From the NCBI RefSeq assembly GCF_004028635.1, contig NZ_RQJW01000008.1:124001-188000 (forward strand): a stretch of DNA of 64,000 bases, given 5' to 3'. Position numbers and translations under genes: made by a program. A model generated the notes under the pieces. The model made no database searches, had not been told where the DNA came from, and worked only from the letters and a program-made list of their open reading frames with translations. Positions 47,579-55,056 of the stretch are shown here, piece by piece. Origin of the DNA: Streptomyces cyaneus (GTDB taxonomy: Bacteria > Actinomycetota > Actinomycetes > Streptomycetales > Streptomycetaceae). Numbering within the stretch: position 1 is the first letter of the stretch; every line of letters begins with the position of its first letter.

Positions 47579-49299
47579 CACCGTGCGCCCCCCACCATCT
47601 CGGCGGCGGCAAGGCTGAACGGCTGGAACGTGGCACGGTACTCGGGATCCGCCCACAGCGCCCGATGCGGTCCCCGCCCCCGGACCGCGCCGTCGGCCAG
47701 CCAGACCACGATGTCCGCCCGTGCCGCCATGGAGGCCCGGTGCGCCACGACGATCCGCGTGCGGGCGGCGAGCGCACTGGTCAGGACCTGGCTGATGTGG
47801 TGCTCGGTCACGGTGTCCAGGCTGGCGGCCACGTCGTCGAGCACGAGCACCCGCCCGGCCTGGACGAAAGCGCGGGCCAGCCCGACCCGCTGCGCCTCGC
47901 CGCCGGAGATCGGTGTGTCGGCTACGCGGCTCGCGTATCCGGCGGGCATGTGGCGGATGAACGCGTCGGCACGGGCCGCCCTGGCCTGCGCCACGAGTAC
48001 TTCCGCGGAGGGGGTCCGCGGGCCGAACCCGATGGCGTCGGCGAAGGTCTCCCCGAGCAGCACCGGGCGTTCGAAGCCGTACGCCACCGCCTGCCTGAGC
48101 TCCTCGCGGCCGAGGCAGCGCAGCGGCACGCCGTCGAGCAGCACCTCACCCTCGTCCGGGTCGACGAGACGCCCCGCCAGCGCGGCCAGCAGCGACTTGC
48201 CGGCCCCGGAACGGCCCACGACGGCGACGAGGGCGCCGCCCGGGACGATCAGGCTGAGGTCCTGGAGCACGGGGCCGTCCGTCCCCTGGACGGTCACGTG
48301 CCGGAACTCCAGCCTTCCGGGGCCTTCGGCAAGGCGCTCCCGGCCGTACGCCATGGGTGGTTCGGCGATCACCTCGGCGATCCGCCCCGCTGTCGTACGG
48401 GCCTGGGCCAGCTGGCTGAGCGACGACAGCACGCCGCCGATGCCGGCCGCCATGACGACGTACTCGCTCGCCGCGAGCACGTCGCCGGGTGTGATCCGGC
48501 CCTGGGTGAGCCCCAGTCCGGCCACTGCCAGGACGGCGACCACCAGCAGGGGGACCACCAGTTCTCCGCGCGCCGAGATCCGTGCGATCGCGTCCCACGC
48601 GCTCAGTCCGTGCCGACGCAGCTCGGGAAGGGGCGCGAGGACACGGTGCGCCTCGCGGTCGACGGTCCGGGCCGCGGTGATCGTCCGGATTCCGCCCAGG
48701 GCGTCGACGAGCCGTGCGGCGATGGTGCCCTGCACGCGGAAGTAGCCCTCGTTGGCGTCGGAGATGTCGCGGAGGAAGGCGCGCACCAGGAGCACCACGA
48801 TCGGCATCCCGGCCAGGAAGGTGAGACACAGCCAGTAGTCGATGAACGCCAGGGCGACGATCGCGCCGAGCGGTGGGACCAGGCCCATGACGATCCACAC
48901 CAGGCTCGACGCGCTGTTCCCGGTCCGGGCGGCGTTGCCGACCAGACGGCTGACCAGGTCGCCCGGCGTGAACCTGCGGGTGGCCCGGGTGCCCAGCGCC
49001 AGCACGTGCCCCAGCAGTGTGTGCCGCAGCCAGGCGGTCGACCGGGCCTCGGCGATCTGCCCGACGAGATCGTCCACGGCGTCGACGGCCACCAGGACGA
49101 AGATCAGCACTCCGGTGAAAGCGAGCCAGCGCGCCGAGTCGCCCTCACTGAGGACGGCGTCAAGGGTGCGGCCCATGACGGCCGGCAGTGCGAGGCCGGC
49201 GCCGGTGAGCAGCAACGAGGTGACCACCGTGACGCCCACCCAGACACCGCCCCGCCGGGCTGACGCCAGCAGCAGGCGGTCCGCCGCGCCAAGGCTCAT
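47578..49299 (-). CDS. ramA: RamA-like ABC exporter subunit of the lanthipeptide locus
   Basis: A 573-residue half-exporter with an N-terminal six-helix domain (LLLASARRGGVWVGVTVVTSLLLTGAGLAL; DYWLCLTFLAGMPIVVLLV) and C-terminal ATPase. Walker A is GRSGAGKSL and the signature ISGGEAQR. Walker B reads VLVLDDVAASLD, so the catalytic Glu that normally follows the Walker B Asp is replaced by Asp. The switch His is present in VVAHRAS. This looks like a heterodimeric exporter in which one site is degenerate and the partner at 45740 supplies the active one. It starts 115 bp after the precursor gene, beyond a strong hairpin. A plain multidrug exporter is a less likely alternative. Confidence 0.87.
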   Translation of the reverse strand: MSLGAADRLLLASARRGGVWVGVTVVTSLLLTGAGLALPAVMGRTLDAVLSEGDSARWLAFTGVLIFVLVAVDAVDDLVGQIAEARSTAWLRHTLLGHVLALGTRATRRFTPGDLVSRLVGNAARTGNSASSLVWIVMGLVPPLGAIVALAFIDYWLCLTFLAGMPIVVLLVRAFLRDISDANEGYFRVQGTIAARLVDALGGIRTITAARTVDREAHRVLAPLPELRRHGLSAWDAIARISARGELVVPLLVVAVLAVAGLGLTQGRITPGDVLAASEYVVMAAGIGGVLSSLSQLAQARTTAGRIAEVIAEPPMAYGRERLAEGPGRLEFRHVTVQGTDGPVLQDLSLIVPGGALVAVVGRSGAGKSLLAALAGRLVDPDEGEVLLDGVPLRCLGREELRQAVAYGFERPVLLGETFADAIGFGPRTPSAEVLVAQARAARADAFIRHMPAGYASRVADTPISGGEAQRVGLARAFVQAGRVLVLDDVAASLDTVTEHHISQVLTSALAARTRIVVAHRASMAARADIVVWLADGAVRGRGPHRALWADPEYRATFQPFSLAAAEMVGGAR

Positions 49300-49380
49300 G
49301 GCACCTCCCGGTCGTCCCGGTTATGACGGGTGGAAGTCGTGCGGAATCGACGTCGTACGGGATCGAAGAGGACGGTTATG

Positions 49381-49405
49381 GCGGGGGCGCACAAGGCGCC
49401 CCCGC
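49381..49405. terminator. Perfect 10-bp hairpin after the lanthipeptide precursor gene
   Basis: GCGGGGGCGC-ACAAG-GCGCCCCCGC, a perfect 10-bp stem with a 5-nt loop, lies ten bases past the precursor stop and 80 bp before the transporter start. No U-tract follows. It is well placed as an attenuator or RNA-stabilising structure that raises precursor expression over the exporters. Confidence 0.65.
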
Positions 49406-49414
49406 GCCGGACAC

Positions 49415-49555
49415 CTACTTGCCGCTGCAGAGCGCGATGCTCAGGGTGCTCGCCCCTCCATTGCACAGCGCAACGCTGAGGTTGCTGTGCCTCTTCGGAG
49501 GCTTGCTGCCGTAGGCGACAGTCGGATCGATTGCCTGCAGTTCGAGGAGTGTCAT
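49415..49555 (-). CDS. ramS: SapB/RamS-like class III lanthipeptide precursor
   Basis: A 46-residue precursor. The leader MTLLELQAIDPTVAYGSK has the hydrophobic LLELQ motif typical of class III leaders that dock to the RamC kinase. The C-terminal half contains two near-identical modules, SNLSVALC (residues ~24-31) and STLSIALC (36-43), separated by NGGA and followed by SGK. Each is S-x2-S-x3-C, the pattern that yields lanthionine or labionin rings, as in SapB and AmfS. The start overlaps the synthetase stop (ATGA), with GGGAGGAGG ahead of the ATG. The expected product is a surfactant-like morphogen aiding aerial growth. Ring type and the cleavage site after the PPKRH region are not decided by sequence. 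Confidence 0.92.
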   Translation of the reverse strand: MTLLELQAIDPTVAYGSKPPKRHSNLSVALCNGGASTLSIALCSGK

Positions 49556-52191
49556 GGTGGTTCACCTCCTCCCTGACCTCGTGGGGACGGGGGTGTGTGG
49601 CCGTGCGGCGCGGCGCGTCGCTCGCTGGGAGCGAGGAACGGCAGTCGCACGGGGCTGTCGTGCAGCGCGGAGCCCACGGCGAGCAGGACGCCCGCGCTGC
49701 CGGTGGCCAGGTCGGTGGAGAGGCGCATCAGCTGATCGCCGGGGAAGGCCAAGTGGCCCTGGTAGGTGAGCGCGTGTCGTGACAGGCGGCGTATGTGCTC
49801 GGCGACCACCGGGTCCCGCTGTGCGGCCGTGCCCGGAGGATACGGCCGGCTGAGACACAGGATCATCCCGGCCAGCCCCTGGAAGAGCCCCGACTGGATG
49901 AAGAACCGGGCCGTGGCCGCCTGGCGGATCGCGTCGGCGGCGGCCTCGTGGAACAAGGCGTCCTCGCGGTGGGCGACGTAGTCGTCGAGCACGAGGCCGA
50001 TACCCGCGCTGCCGACCGCCAGATACGGCAGGGTCCGCCAGCCCTCGTCGACTTCCATGGCCCCGCCCTGACGGACGACGCAGTGGCGCAGGTCCTGACG
50101 GAGCGCCCGGTCGGCCAGGTCGAGGAACGCCGGGTCGCCGGTGTACTCGTGCAGCCGCAGGAACATCAGGGCGGGCCCGGTCGCGCCGCGCAGCAGTCCG
50201 GCGTACGGGCTCCCGCTGTCGTCGTCCGCCGATCCGAGCCGGTCGGCGACGATGCCCGCCACCGAGAAGGCCGCGTCACGCAGCGCGGGGTCACCGGTGG
50301 CCGCGGCGAAGTGCTGGAGGTTCAGGCCGATACCCGCCAGGCCTCCGTAGAGGTCGGGTCCCAGCTGCTGCCACTGCTCGCCCAGAGCCATGTCGAGGAC
50401 CTTCATCGCCACGTCGCGGTGACCGAGGCGGTCGAGCACGTAGGCGATGCCGTGGAGGCCGTCGTAGAAGCCGAGGCGCATTCCGGGCTCGGGGTGCAGG
50501 GCATGCCGTACGAGCCATTCGTCGTGGTCCGGGTAGCGGCCGGCACCGACCGCGTCCAGCGCGTACAGCACGCCCGCCGCACCGTGCGCGAGGCCCAGGC
50601 CCCCGCCCGGTGTGGCGAACTGCTCGACATCACCCGGGAAGAGCCGGTCGTCACGGTCCGGTGTGGCGGATGCCAGGATGGCCGCGGTCATGGACTCGCG
50701 TGTGCGTATCCAGCCCCGGCGGTCCGGTTCCAGCCACACCTGCGTGCCGGAGGCTGTCCGTGTGCCGGCGCCTTCCCCGGCGATCACTCGCACCGCGTCG
50801 TCGAAGAATCCGCGGGGAACCGGGAAGGTCCGGGGGATCTCGTCGGCGAACTGCCGGGCCTTTCTCGCGTCGAGCGGGAACAGGCTGGTGAGCGGCAAGA
50901 ACAGGAAGAAGCGCAGACAGGCCAGTGCGTAGCGGTCGATGTCGATACCGGTCCGGCCACTGGGGACCACGAAGCCGGGGGCGGCGAGGCGCTGGTCCCC
51001 CTGGTCGGACACGTCCGCCGCGCCCTCGAAGTCGATCAGCACCACCCGGCCGTCGGGGCGGACCAGCATGTTGTCGGCATGGAGATCGCCGACGATCATG
51101 CCCCTGCCGTGCACGGCGTCGACGGCGCGCTCGACCTTGTCCAGCATGTCGAGGGCCCACGACGTGTAGGCCGCGGTGTCCATGTCCTCGGCTTCAGGAA
51201 GGACCAGGGGACATCGCTCGACGAACAGGCTGTTGAGCGTCGGCCCGTCGACGAACTCCTCGACCAGGAAGTGATGTTCCCCCAGGACGAAGTGGTCGAG
51301 CAGAGCGGGCACGCAGTCGAGCCCGCGCAGTCGTTCGAGGGCTTCCCGCTCGCGGCGTTGCCTGGTGACCGCGTCCGCGCAGTCCAGGGTGAGCCCCGCG
51401 TACGGCCGGGCCTCCTTGAGCACGACCCGCTGCCCCGTCCGTGTGTCCTGACCGGTGTAGAGGCCACCCCCGTTGGAGAAGTGCAGGGCGCTCTCGATGC
51501 GGTAGGGCAGGTCGGCGACGGTCGTGCTGTTGCGTGCGGTGAGGTGGGGTTCGAGGAAGGCGGGCAGCGTCACCCAGTCCGGCACCCGGAACGCGGGTCC
51601 GCGCACATCGGGCACGAGCCGGCCGGACGCGTCCTCGATCGCCGGCACCAGCTCCCCGTCGGGGGACACACAGGTCCGGAGGGCGAACCCGCCGTACCTG
51701 ACGTACAGCGGACCGGATCCCCAGCGCAGATCACTGAGGACGTACGGGCCTGGCCGGCCGGCCAGGACGGAGCCCAGCTCGTGGAGGACCGCCTCGAGCT
51801 GGGCCTCGTCCGCCGGATAGATCGTCACGAACTTGCCGCTGGCTTCACGGGGGGCGTACTTCGCGTTGGAGAGGAGGAGGTTGTCCTCGCTCGGAAGAAA
51901 CTTGAAGGCGACCCGGCGGGGGACGCAGTAGTCCCACACGGCGGTGAGGGTGTTCCGCGCGTCGTCGAGGCACGCCGATACGTGGATCTTCCAGCCCTGT
52001 AGGGGGAGGTCCACACCCTTGGGAGTGAGAACCACCCAGCTGTCCAGATCCGACCGCACCCACCCGTCCGGAGCCGGACACAGGGCCAGCTCGAAGTCGT
52101 CACTGCCACCCTTCGCACGAGCAGGCGTGTCGTAGAAGTCCGGGTCCATGAGGCAGTAGGCCTCGTAGCGCACATCCACGGGGGTCACCAC
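49552..52191 (-). CDS. ramC: RamC-like class III lanthipeptide synthetase (LanKC)
   Basis: An 879-residue trifunctional enzyme. Residues ~1-230 form the lyase domain (RYEAYCLMDPDFYDTPARAKG...), which eliminates phosphate from phospho-Ser. Residues ~240-510 form the Ser/Thr kinase domain, with GGGLYTGQDTRTGQRVVLKEARPY (ATP loop and Lys), GMIVGDLHADNMLV (catalytic Asp) and VVLIDFEGAAD (metal Asp). Residues ~530-860 form the LanC-like cyclase domain (LGLAHGAAGVLYAL, GLYGGLAGIGLNL) without the zinc-binding Cys/His set, as is normal for class III. The product dehydrates Ser and closes rings in the 46-residue precursor encoded immediately downstream. A GTG start at 52191 is used; GTG at 52188 is equally possible because no clear ribosome binding site decides it. 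Confidence 0.92.
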   Translation of the reverse strand: MVTPVDVRYEAYCLMDPDFYDTPARAKGGSDDFELALCPAPDGWVRSDLDSWVVLTPKGVDLPLQGWKIHVSACLDDARNTLTAVWDYCVPRRVAFKFLPSEDNLLLSNAKYAPREASGKFVTIYPADEAQLEAVLHELGSVLAGRPGPYVLSDLRWGSGPLYVRYGGFALRTCVSPDGELVPAIEDASGRLVPDVRGPAFRVPDWVTLPAFLEPHLTARNSTTVADLPYRIESALHFSNGGGLYTGQDTRTGQRVVLKEARPYAGLTLDCADAVTRQRREREALERLRGLDCVPALLDHFVLGEHHFLVEEFVDGPTLNSLFVERCPLVLPEAEDMDTAAYTSWALDMLDKVERAVDAVHGRGMIVGDLHADNMLVRPDGRVVLIDFEGAADVSDQGDQRLAAPGFVVPSGRTGIDIDRYALACLRFFLFLPLTSLFPLDARKARQFADEIPRTFPVPRGFFDDAVRVIAGEGAGTRTASGTQVWLEPDRRGWIRTRESMTAAILASATPDRDDRLFPGDVEQFATPGGGLGLAHGAAGVLYALDAVGAGRYPDHDEWLVRHALHPEPGMRLGFYDGLHGIAYVLDRLGHRDVAMKVLDMALGEQWQQLGPDLYGGLAGIGLNLQHFAAATGDPALRDAAFSVAGIVADRLGSADDDSGSPYAGLLRGATGPALMFLRLHEYTGDPAFLDLADRALRQDLRHCVVRQGGAMEVDEGWRTLPYLAVGSAGIGLVLDDYVAHREDALFHEAAADAIRQAATARFFIQSGLFQGLAGMILCLSRPYPPGTAAQRDPVVAEHIRRLSRHALTYQGHLAFPGDQLMRLSTDLATGSAGVLLAVGSALHDSPVRLPFLAPSERRAAPHGHTPPSPRGQGGGEPP

Positions 52192-52466
52192 ATTCTCTGC
52201 TCATGGGCTCGCGGGCCCGTGGACAGACAACTGCTCCGGTGGTCCGAGGACCGTTTTCGGAGCTCAGGGGGAACATTCACCCGGGATCACTAACGAGGAT
52301 TGCAGACTCCGCCCGCAGTGGAACACCACCGTTCATCACGCCTGCGCGGTGAGACCGTCTCCTCGGGGCCGGGAGAAACGAGGGCCCACCCCGGCCGTTC
52401 GTATGCGGTGGGTTACCGTCTCGCGGTCGTTGGCTGTGCTCAAGGCCCAGCTTCTACCGTGGATGC
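52192..52466. promoter_or_regulatory. Divergent control region of the ramC-like operon and FAD oxidoreductase
   Basis: This 275-bp region should include the RamR-responsive promoter of the lanthipeptide operon. Inverted words GGTCC-GA-GGACC (around 52233) and GGGCTCGCGGGCCC are visible near the operon side. On the oxidoreductase side, TTGGCT (52430-52435) and TACCGT (52455-52460) form a possible -35/-10 pair, giving a nearly leaderless mRNA for the ATG at 52467. Confidence 0.4.
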
Positions 52467-53996
52467 ATGCCGGTATCGCTGGATGTACTGCTGGTGGGCG
52501 CGGGGCCCACAGGGCTCGCGCTCGCCGCGCAACTGCGTGCCTACGGCATCACGTTCCGCCTCGTCGACCGCTCCCTCGACCGGGTGCGCGAGTCCCGGGC
52601 GCTCGGCATCCAGCCCCGCACCCTGGAGGCACTGGCGGGCTTCGGCGTGACCGAGCGGCTGGTGGCCCGCGGCAATCCGGCGATGCGGCTGCGCCTGCAC
52701 CTGCCCCGGCGCACGGTGTCGGTACCGCTCTTCGACATCGGGCTCACGGACACTCCGTACCCCTTCCTGCTGTTCCTCTCGCAGGCCGAGACGGAGAGCG
52801 TCCTCGGGGAGCACCTGGCCACGCGGGGTGTGTCTGTCGAACGCGGCACGGAGCTGGTCCGGCTGGATCAGCAGGGTCCACATGCCCTCTGCCGGCTGCG
52901 CGGCCGCGACGGCGCGGAGGAAGACGTGGTGGCGCGCTACGTCGTCGGCTGCGACGGCGCCCACAGCACCGTGCGAGCCCAGGCGGGCATCGACTTCGAG
53001 GGCTACGCCTATCCGCAGACGTACCTGCTCGCCGACCTGGACGTCGACGGGCTGGAGCCGGGTGCCGTGCACACGTACATGACGGGGGCCGGCATGCTGA
53101 TCTTCTTCCCGCTCGGCTCGCCGGCACCCTGGCGGATGCTCGCCATCCGGCCGTCCGACGCCCCGGCCGACGAGGTGACGCTGCCGCTCCTGCAGCAGAT
53201 CGCCGACCGGTACGGGGCTCGGGGACTGGTGCTGCGGGATCCGGTCTGGATGACCGACTTCCGGCTCCACAACCGCGGTGCCGCCCGCTACCGCTCCGGC
53301 CCCTGCTTCCTGGCCGGCGACGCGGCCCACATCCACAGCCCGGCCGGGGCGCAGGGCATGAACACCGGCATCCAGGACGCCCTCAACCTGGGCTGGAAGA
53401 TCGCCCTCGTGTGCCGGGGCGCCGCACCGGAGGAACTGCTGGAGACGTACGGCATCGAACGCGCCCCGGTCGGCCGCGAGGTACGGCGGTTCACCGACCG
53501 CGCGTTCGCCATCGGCGCCGGCCCCCACCCCGTCCTCCGCTTCGCCCGTGCCCGGCTCATCCCGCGCATCGCCCCGTTGGCGGTGCGTGCGACGGCGCCC
53601 CGCAGGCGGGTCTTCCGTACCGTCTCCGAACTCGCCATCCACTACCGCCACAGCCCGGCCTCCACCACCGGCGGACGGCCGCCCCGCCACGGCCCGCGAG
53701 CCGGTGACCGGCTGCCGGACCTGCCGCAGGGGCTCCAGGCCCAGGTCGCCGCCCCCGGCTGGCACCTGCTCCTCACCGGCCCGCCGCACCTCTGGCCGGA
53801 CCAGCGGCTCGCCCCCGTCCTGGACGGCCGGGCCGACCTGATCACCGTGCACCGCCTCGACGACCGCGGCCCCTGGCCGGACGTCGCCCAGGCACTCGTA
53901 CGGCCCGACGGCCACGTCGGTTACGTCGCACGCGGTGCCGACCTGGAGGGGCTGCGGGCCTATGCCGCCCGCTGGCTGCCGATCGACACCGCGTGA
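52467..53996 (+). CDS. FAD-dependent aromatic monooxygenase (PHBH/rifampicin-monooxygenase type)
   Basis: A 509-residue flavoprotein hydroxylase using NAD(P)H and O2. The N-terminal VLLVGAGPTGLALAAQLRAYGITFRLVDRS is the Rossmann FAD motif. VVGCDGAHSTVRAQAGIDFEG is the DG motif, and GPCFLAGDAAHIHSPAGAQGMNTGIQDALNLGWKIA is the second FAD (GD) motif. A C-terminal thioredoxin-like extension (~residues 395-509, ending GYVARGADLEGLRAYAARW) is typical of MhpA/PgaE/rifampicin hydroxylase relatives. No polyketide genes adjoin it, so it may act in xenobiotic or antibiotic degradation. It is a single gene, divergent from the lanthipeptide operon. Confidence 0.87.
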   Translation: MPVSLDVLLVGAGPTGLALAAQLRAYGITFRLVDRSLDRVRESRALGIQPRTLEALAGFGVTERLVARGNPAMRLRLHLPRRTVSVPLFDIGLTDTPYPFLLFLSQAETESVLGEHLATRGVSVERGTELVRLDQQGPHALCRLRGRDGAEEDVVARYVVGCDGAHSTVRAQAGIDFEGYAYPQTYLLADLDVDGLEPGAVHTYMTGAGMLIFFPLGSPAPWRMLAIRPSDAPADEVTLPLLQQIADRYGARGLVLRDPVWMTDFRLHNRGAARYRSGPCFLAGDAAHIHSPAGAQGMNTGIQDALNLGWKIALVCRGAAPEELLETYGIERAPVGREVRRFTDRAFAIGAGPHPVLRFARARLIPRIAPLAVRATAPRRRVFRTVSELAIHYRHSPASTTGGRPPRHGPRAGDRLPDLPQGLQAQVAAPGWHLLLTGPPHLWPDQRLAPVLDGRADLITVHRLDDRGPWPDVAQALVRPDGHVGYVARGADLEGLRAYAARWLPIDTA

Positions 53997-54037
53997 CATA
54001 CGTGAACGGCTCCCGGCGTTGATCCGTACCACTTTTC

Positions 54038-54520
54038 GTGCAGTCACATCGAGGAATCGACCGAGGAAGCATCGGCCGTATCGCGACGGCGGCCGGCAGT
54101 CTGGTTCTTCTCCTCCTGGCAACCGCGTGCGGCGGGAGCGGGAGTGAGGACGCGGGCACCGCCGCGAAGAGCAGCCCGACGAACGTCTCCGCCACCGTGG
54201 CCGGCGTCGTGGCACCGGCGAAGGTCGAGGTGATCGCCGACCTGACGGGCTGCAAGGTCAAGATCCGGACCGACGCGGACGAACTGCGCGAGGGCGTCTG
54301 CCACTCGAAGAAGGGCGACTACCTCATCACCACGTTCCCGCAGGAGAAGTACAAGCTGACCTGGCTGGACGCGGCTGCCGTCTACGGCGGCAAGTACCTC
54401 GTCGGCCCCCGTTGGGTGGTCAGCGCGAAACCGGCGTTGTTGGAGCGGCTCCGTCCTCAACTGGGCGGAAAGATCCAGCAGTTGCGGGGCGTGGGCCCGG
54501 CTCCCGCGCCGACCGGGTGA
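54038..54520 (+). CDS. Putative lipoprotein of unknown function
   Basis: A 160-residue exported protein. A hydrophobic segment IATAAGSLVLLLLATAC ends in a Cys flanked by GGSGSEDAG, a plausible lipobox with Ala at -3 and -1, so it would be acylated and held on the outer face of the membrane. The mature part is short: VEVIADLTGCKVKIRTDADELREGVCHSKKGDYLITTFPQ, with two cysteines that may form a disulfide, then LTWLDAAAVYGGKYLVGPRWVVS. The GTG at 54038 is the likeliest start but lacks a strong ribosome binding site. It is convergent with the metal sensor gene, whose stop lies two bases away. Function unknown. Confidence 0.7.
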   Translation: MQSHRGIDRGSIGRIATAAGSLVLLLLATACGGSGSEDAGTAAKSSPTNVSATVAGVVAPAKVEVIADLTGCKVKIRTDADELREGVCHSKKGDYLITTFPQEKYKLTWLDAAAVYGGKYLVGPRWVVSAKPALLERLRPQLGGKIQQLRGVGPAPAPTG

Positions 54521-54521
54521 C

Positions 54522-54890
54522 TCACTCGGCCTCGGCCGCGTCGCTGATGCCCAGCCGCAGATGCTCCACGTGGTACACGGCCTGGTCGAGCAGCTCGGCG
54601 ACATGGTGGTCGTGCAGTGCGTACACGACCGACCGGCCGCGCCGTTCACCCACCACCAGGCCCAGATTGCGCAGCAGTCGCAGCTGGTGCGAGCAGGCGG
54701 ACTGCTCCATGCCCACCTCGGCCGCCAACTCCGTGGCGGGCAGCGGACCTTCGCGCAGCCGCGCCAGGATCAGCAGGCGGGAGGGGGTGGAGAGGGCCTG
54801 GAGGGTGGTGGCCACCTTGGCTACGTTGGCCGCGTCCAGGCGTACGCGCTCGGTGGCGTCCTGCGCGGCGGTGACGGCTCCATGACCCAT
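54522..54890 (-). CDS. NmtR-like ArsR-family Ni/Co sensor
   Basis: A 122-residue winged-helix repressor strikingly similar to mycobacterial NmtR. The protein begins MGHG, the N-terminal metal-ligand segment of NmtR. The wHTH is LQALSTPSRLLILARLREGPLPATELAAEVGMEQSACSHQLRLLRNLGLVVGERRGRSVVYAL. The alpha5 metal site is retained: DHHVAELLDQAVYHVEHLRLG has the Asp, His, His, His of the Ni/Co site, although one further His of NmtR is Arg here. The start at 54890 is preferred to longer in-frame options because of the MGHG match and because TAAGAT lies seven bases upstream, implying a leaderless mRNA. No metal efflux gene adjoins it. A 9-6-9 inverted repeat lies upstream. Confidence 0.88.
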   Translation of the reverse strand: MGHGAVTAAQDATERVRLDAANVAKVATTLQALSTPSRLLILARLREGPLPATELAAEVGMEQSACSHQLRLLRNLGLVVGERRGRSVVYALHDHHVAELLDQAVYHVEHLRLGISDAAEAE

Positions 54891-54917
54891 GCCGGGTATC
54901 TTACTCATCGTACATGA

Positions 54918-54941
54918 ACACATGAATGTCTCTTCATGTGT
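54918..54941. promoter_or_regulatory. Inverted-repeat operator upstream of the NmtR-like gene
   Basis: ACACATGAA (54918-54926) and TTCATGTGT (54933-54941) form a perfect 9-bp inverted repeat with spacer TGTCTC, centred about 40 bp upstream of the start at 54890. It covers the -35 area relative to the -10 TAAGAT (54903-54898, minus). The size and position fit an ArsR-family operator. Confidence 0.7.
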
Positions 54942-55056
54942 CGCCGGGTTCGGCTCGCGTCATCCGGCTCGGGTGATCCGGCAGCTCCCAGCACAGCCGA
55001 GGTCGATGTCGGATTCTCGCCAGCCCCGGTGGCCCTCGGTGGTCGATGCTGGACGC

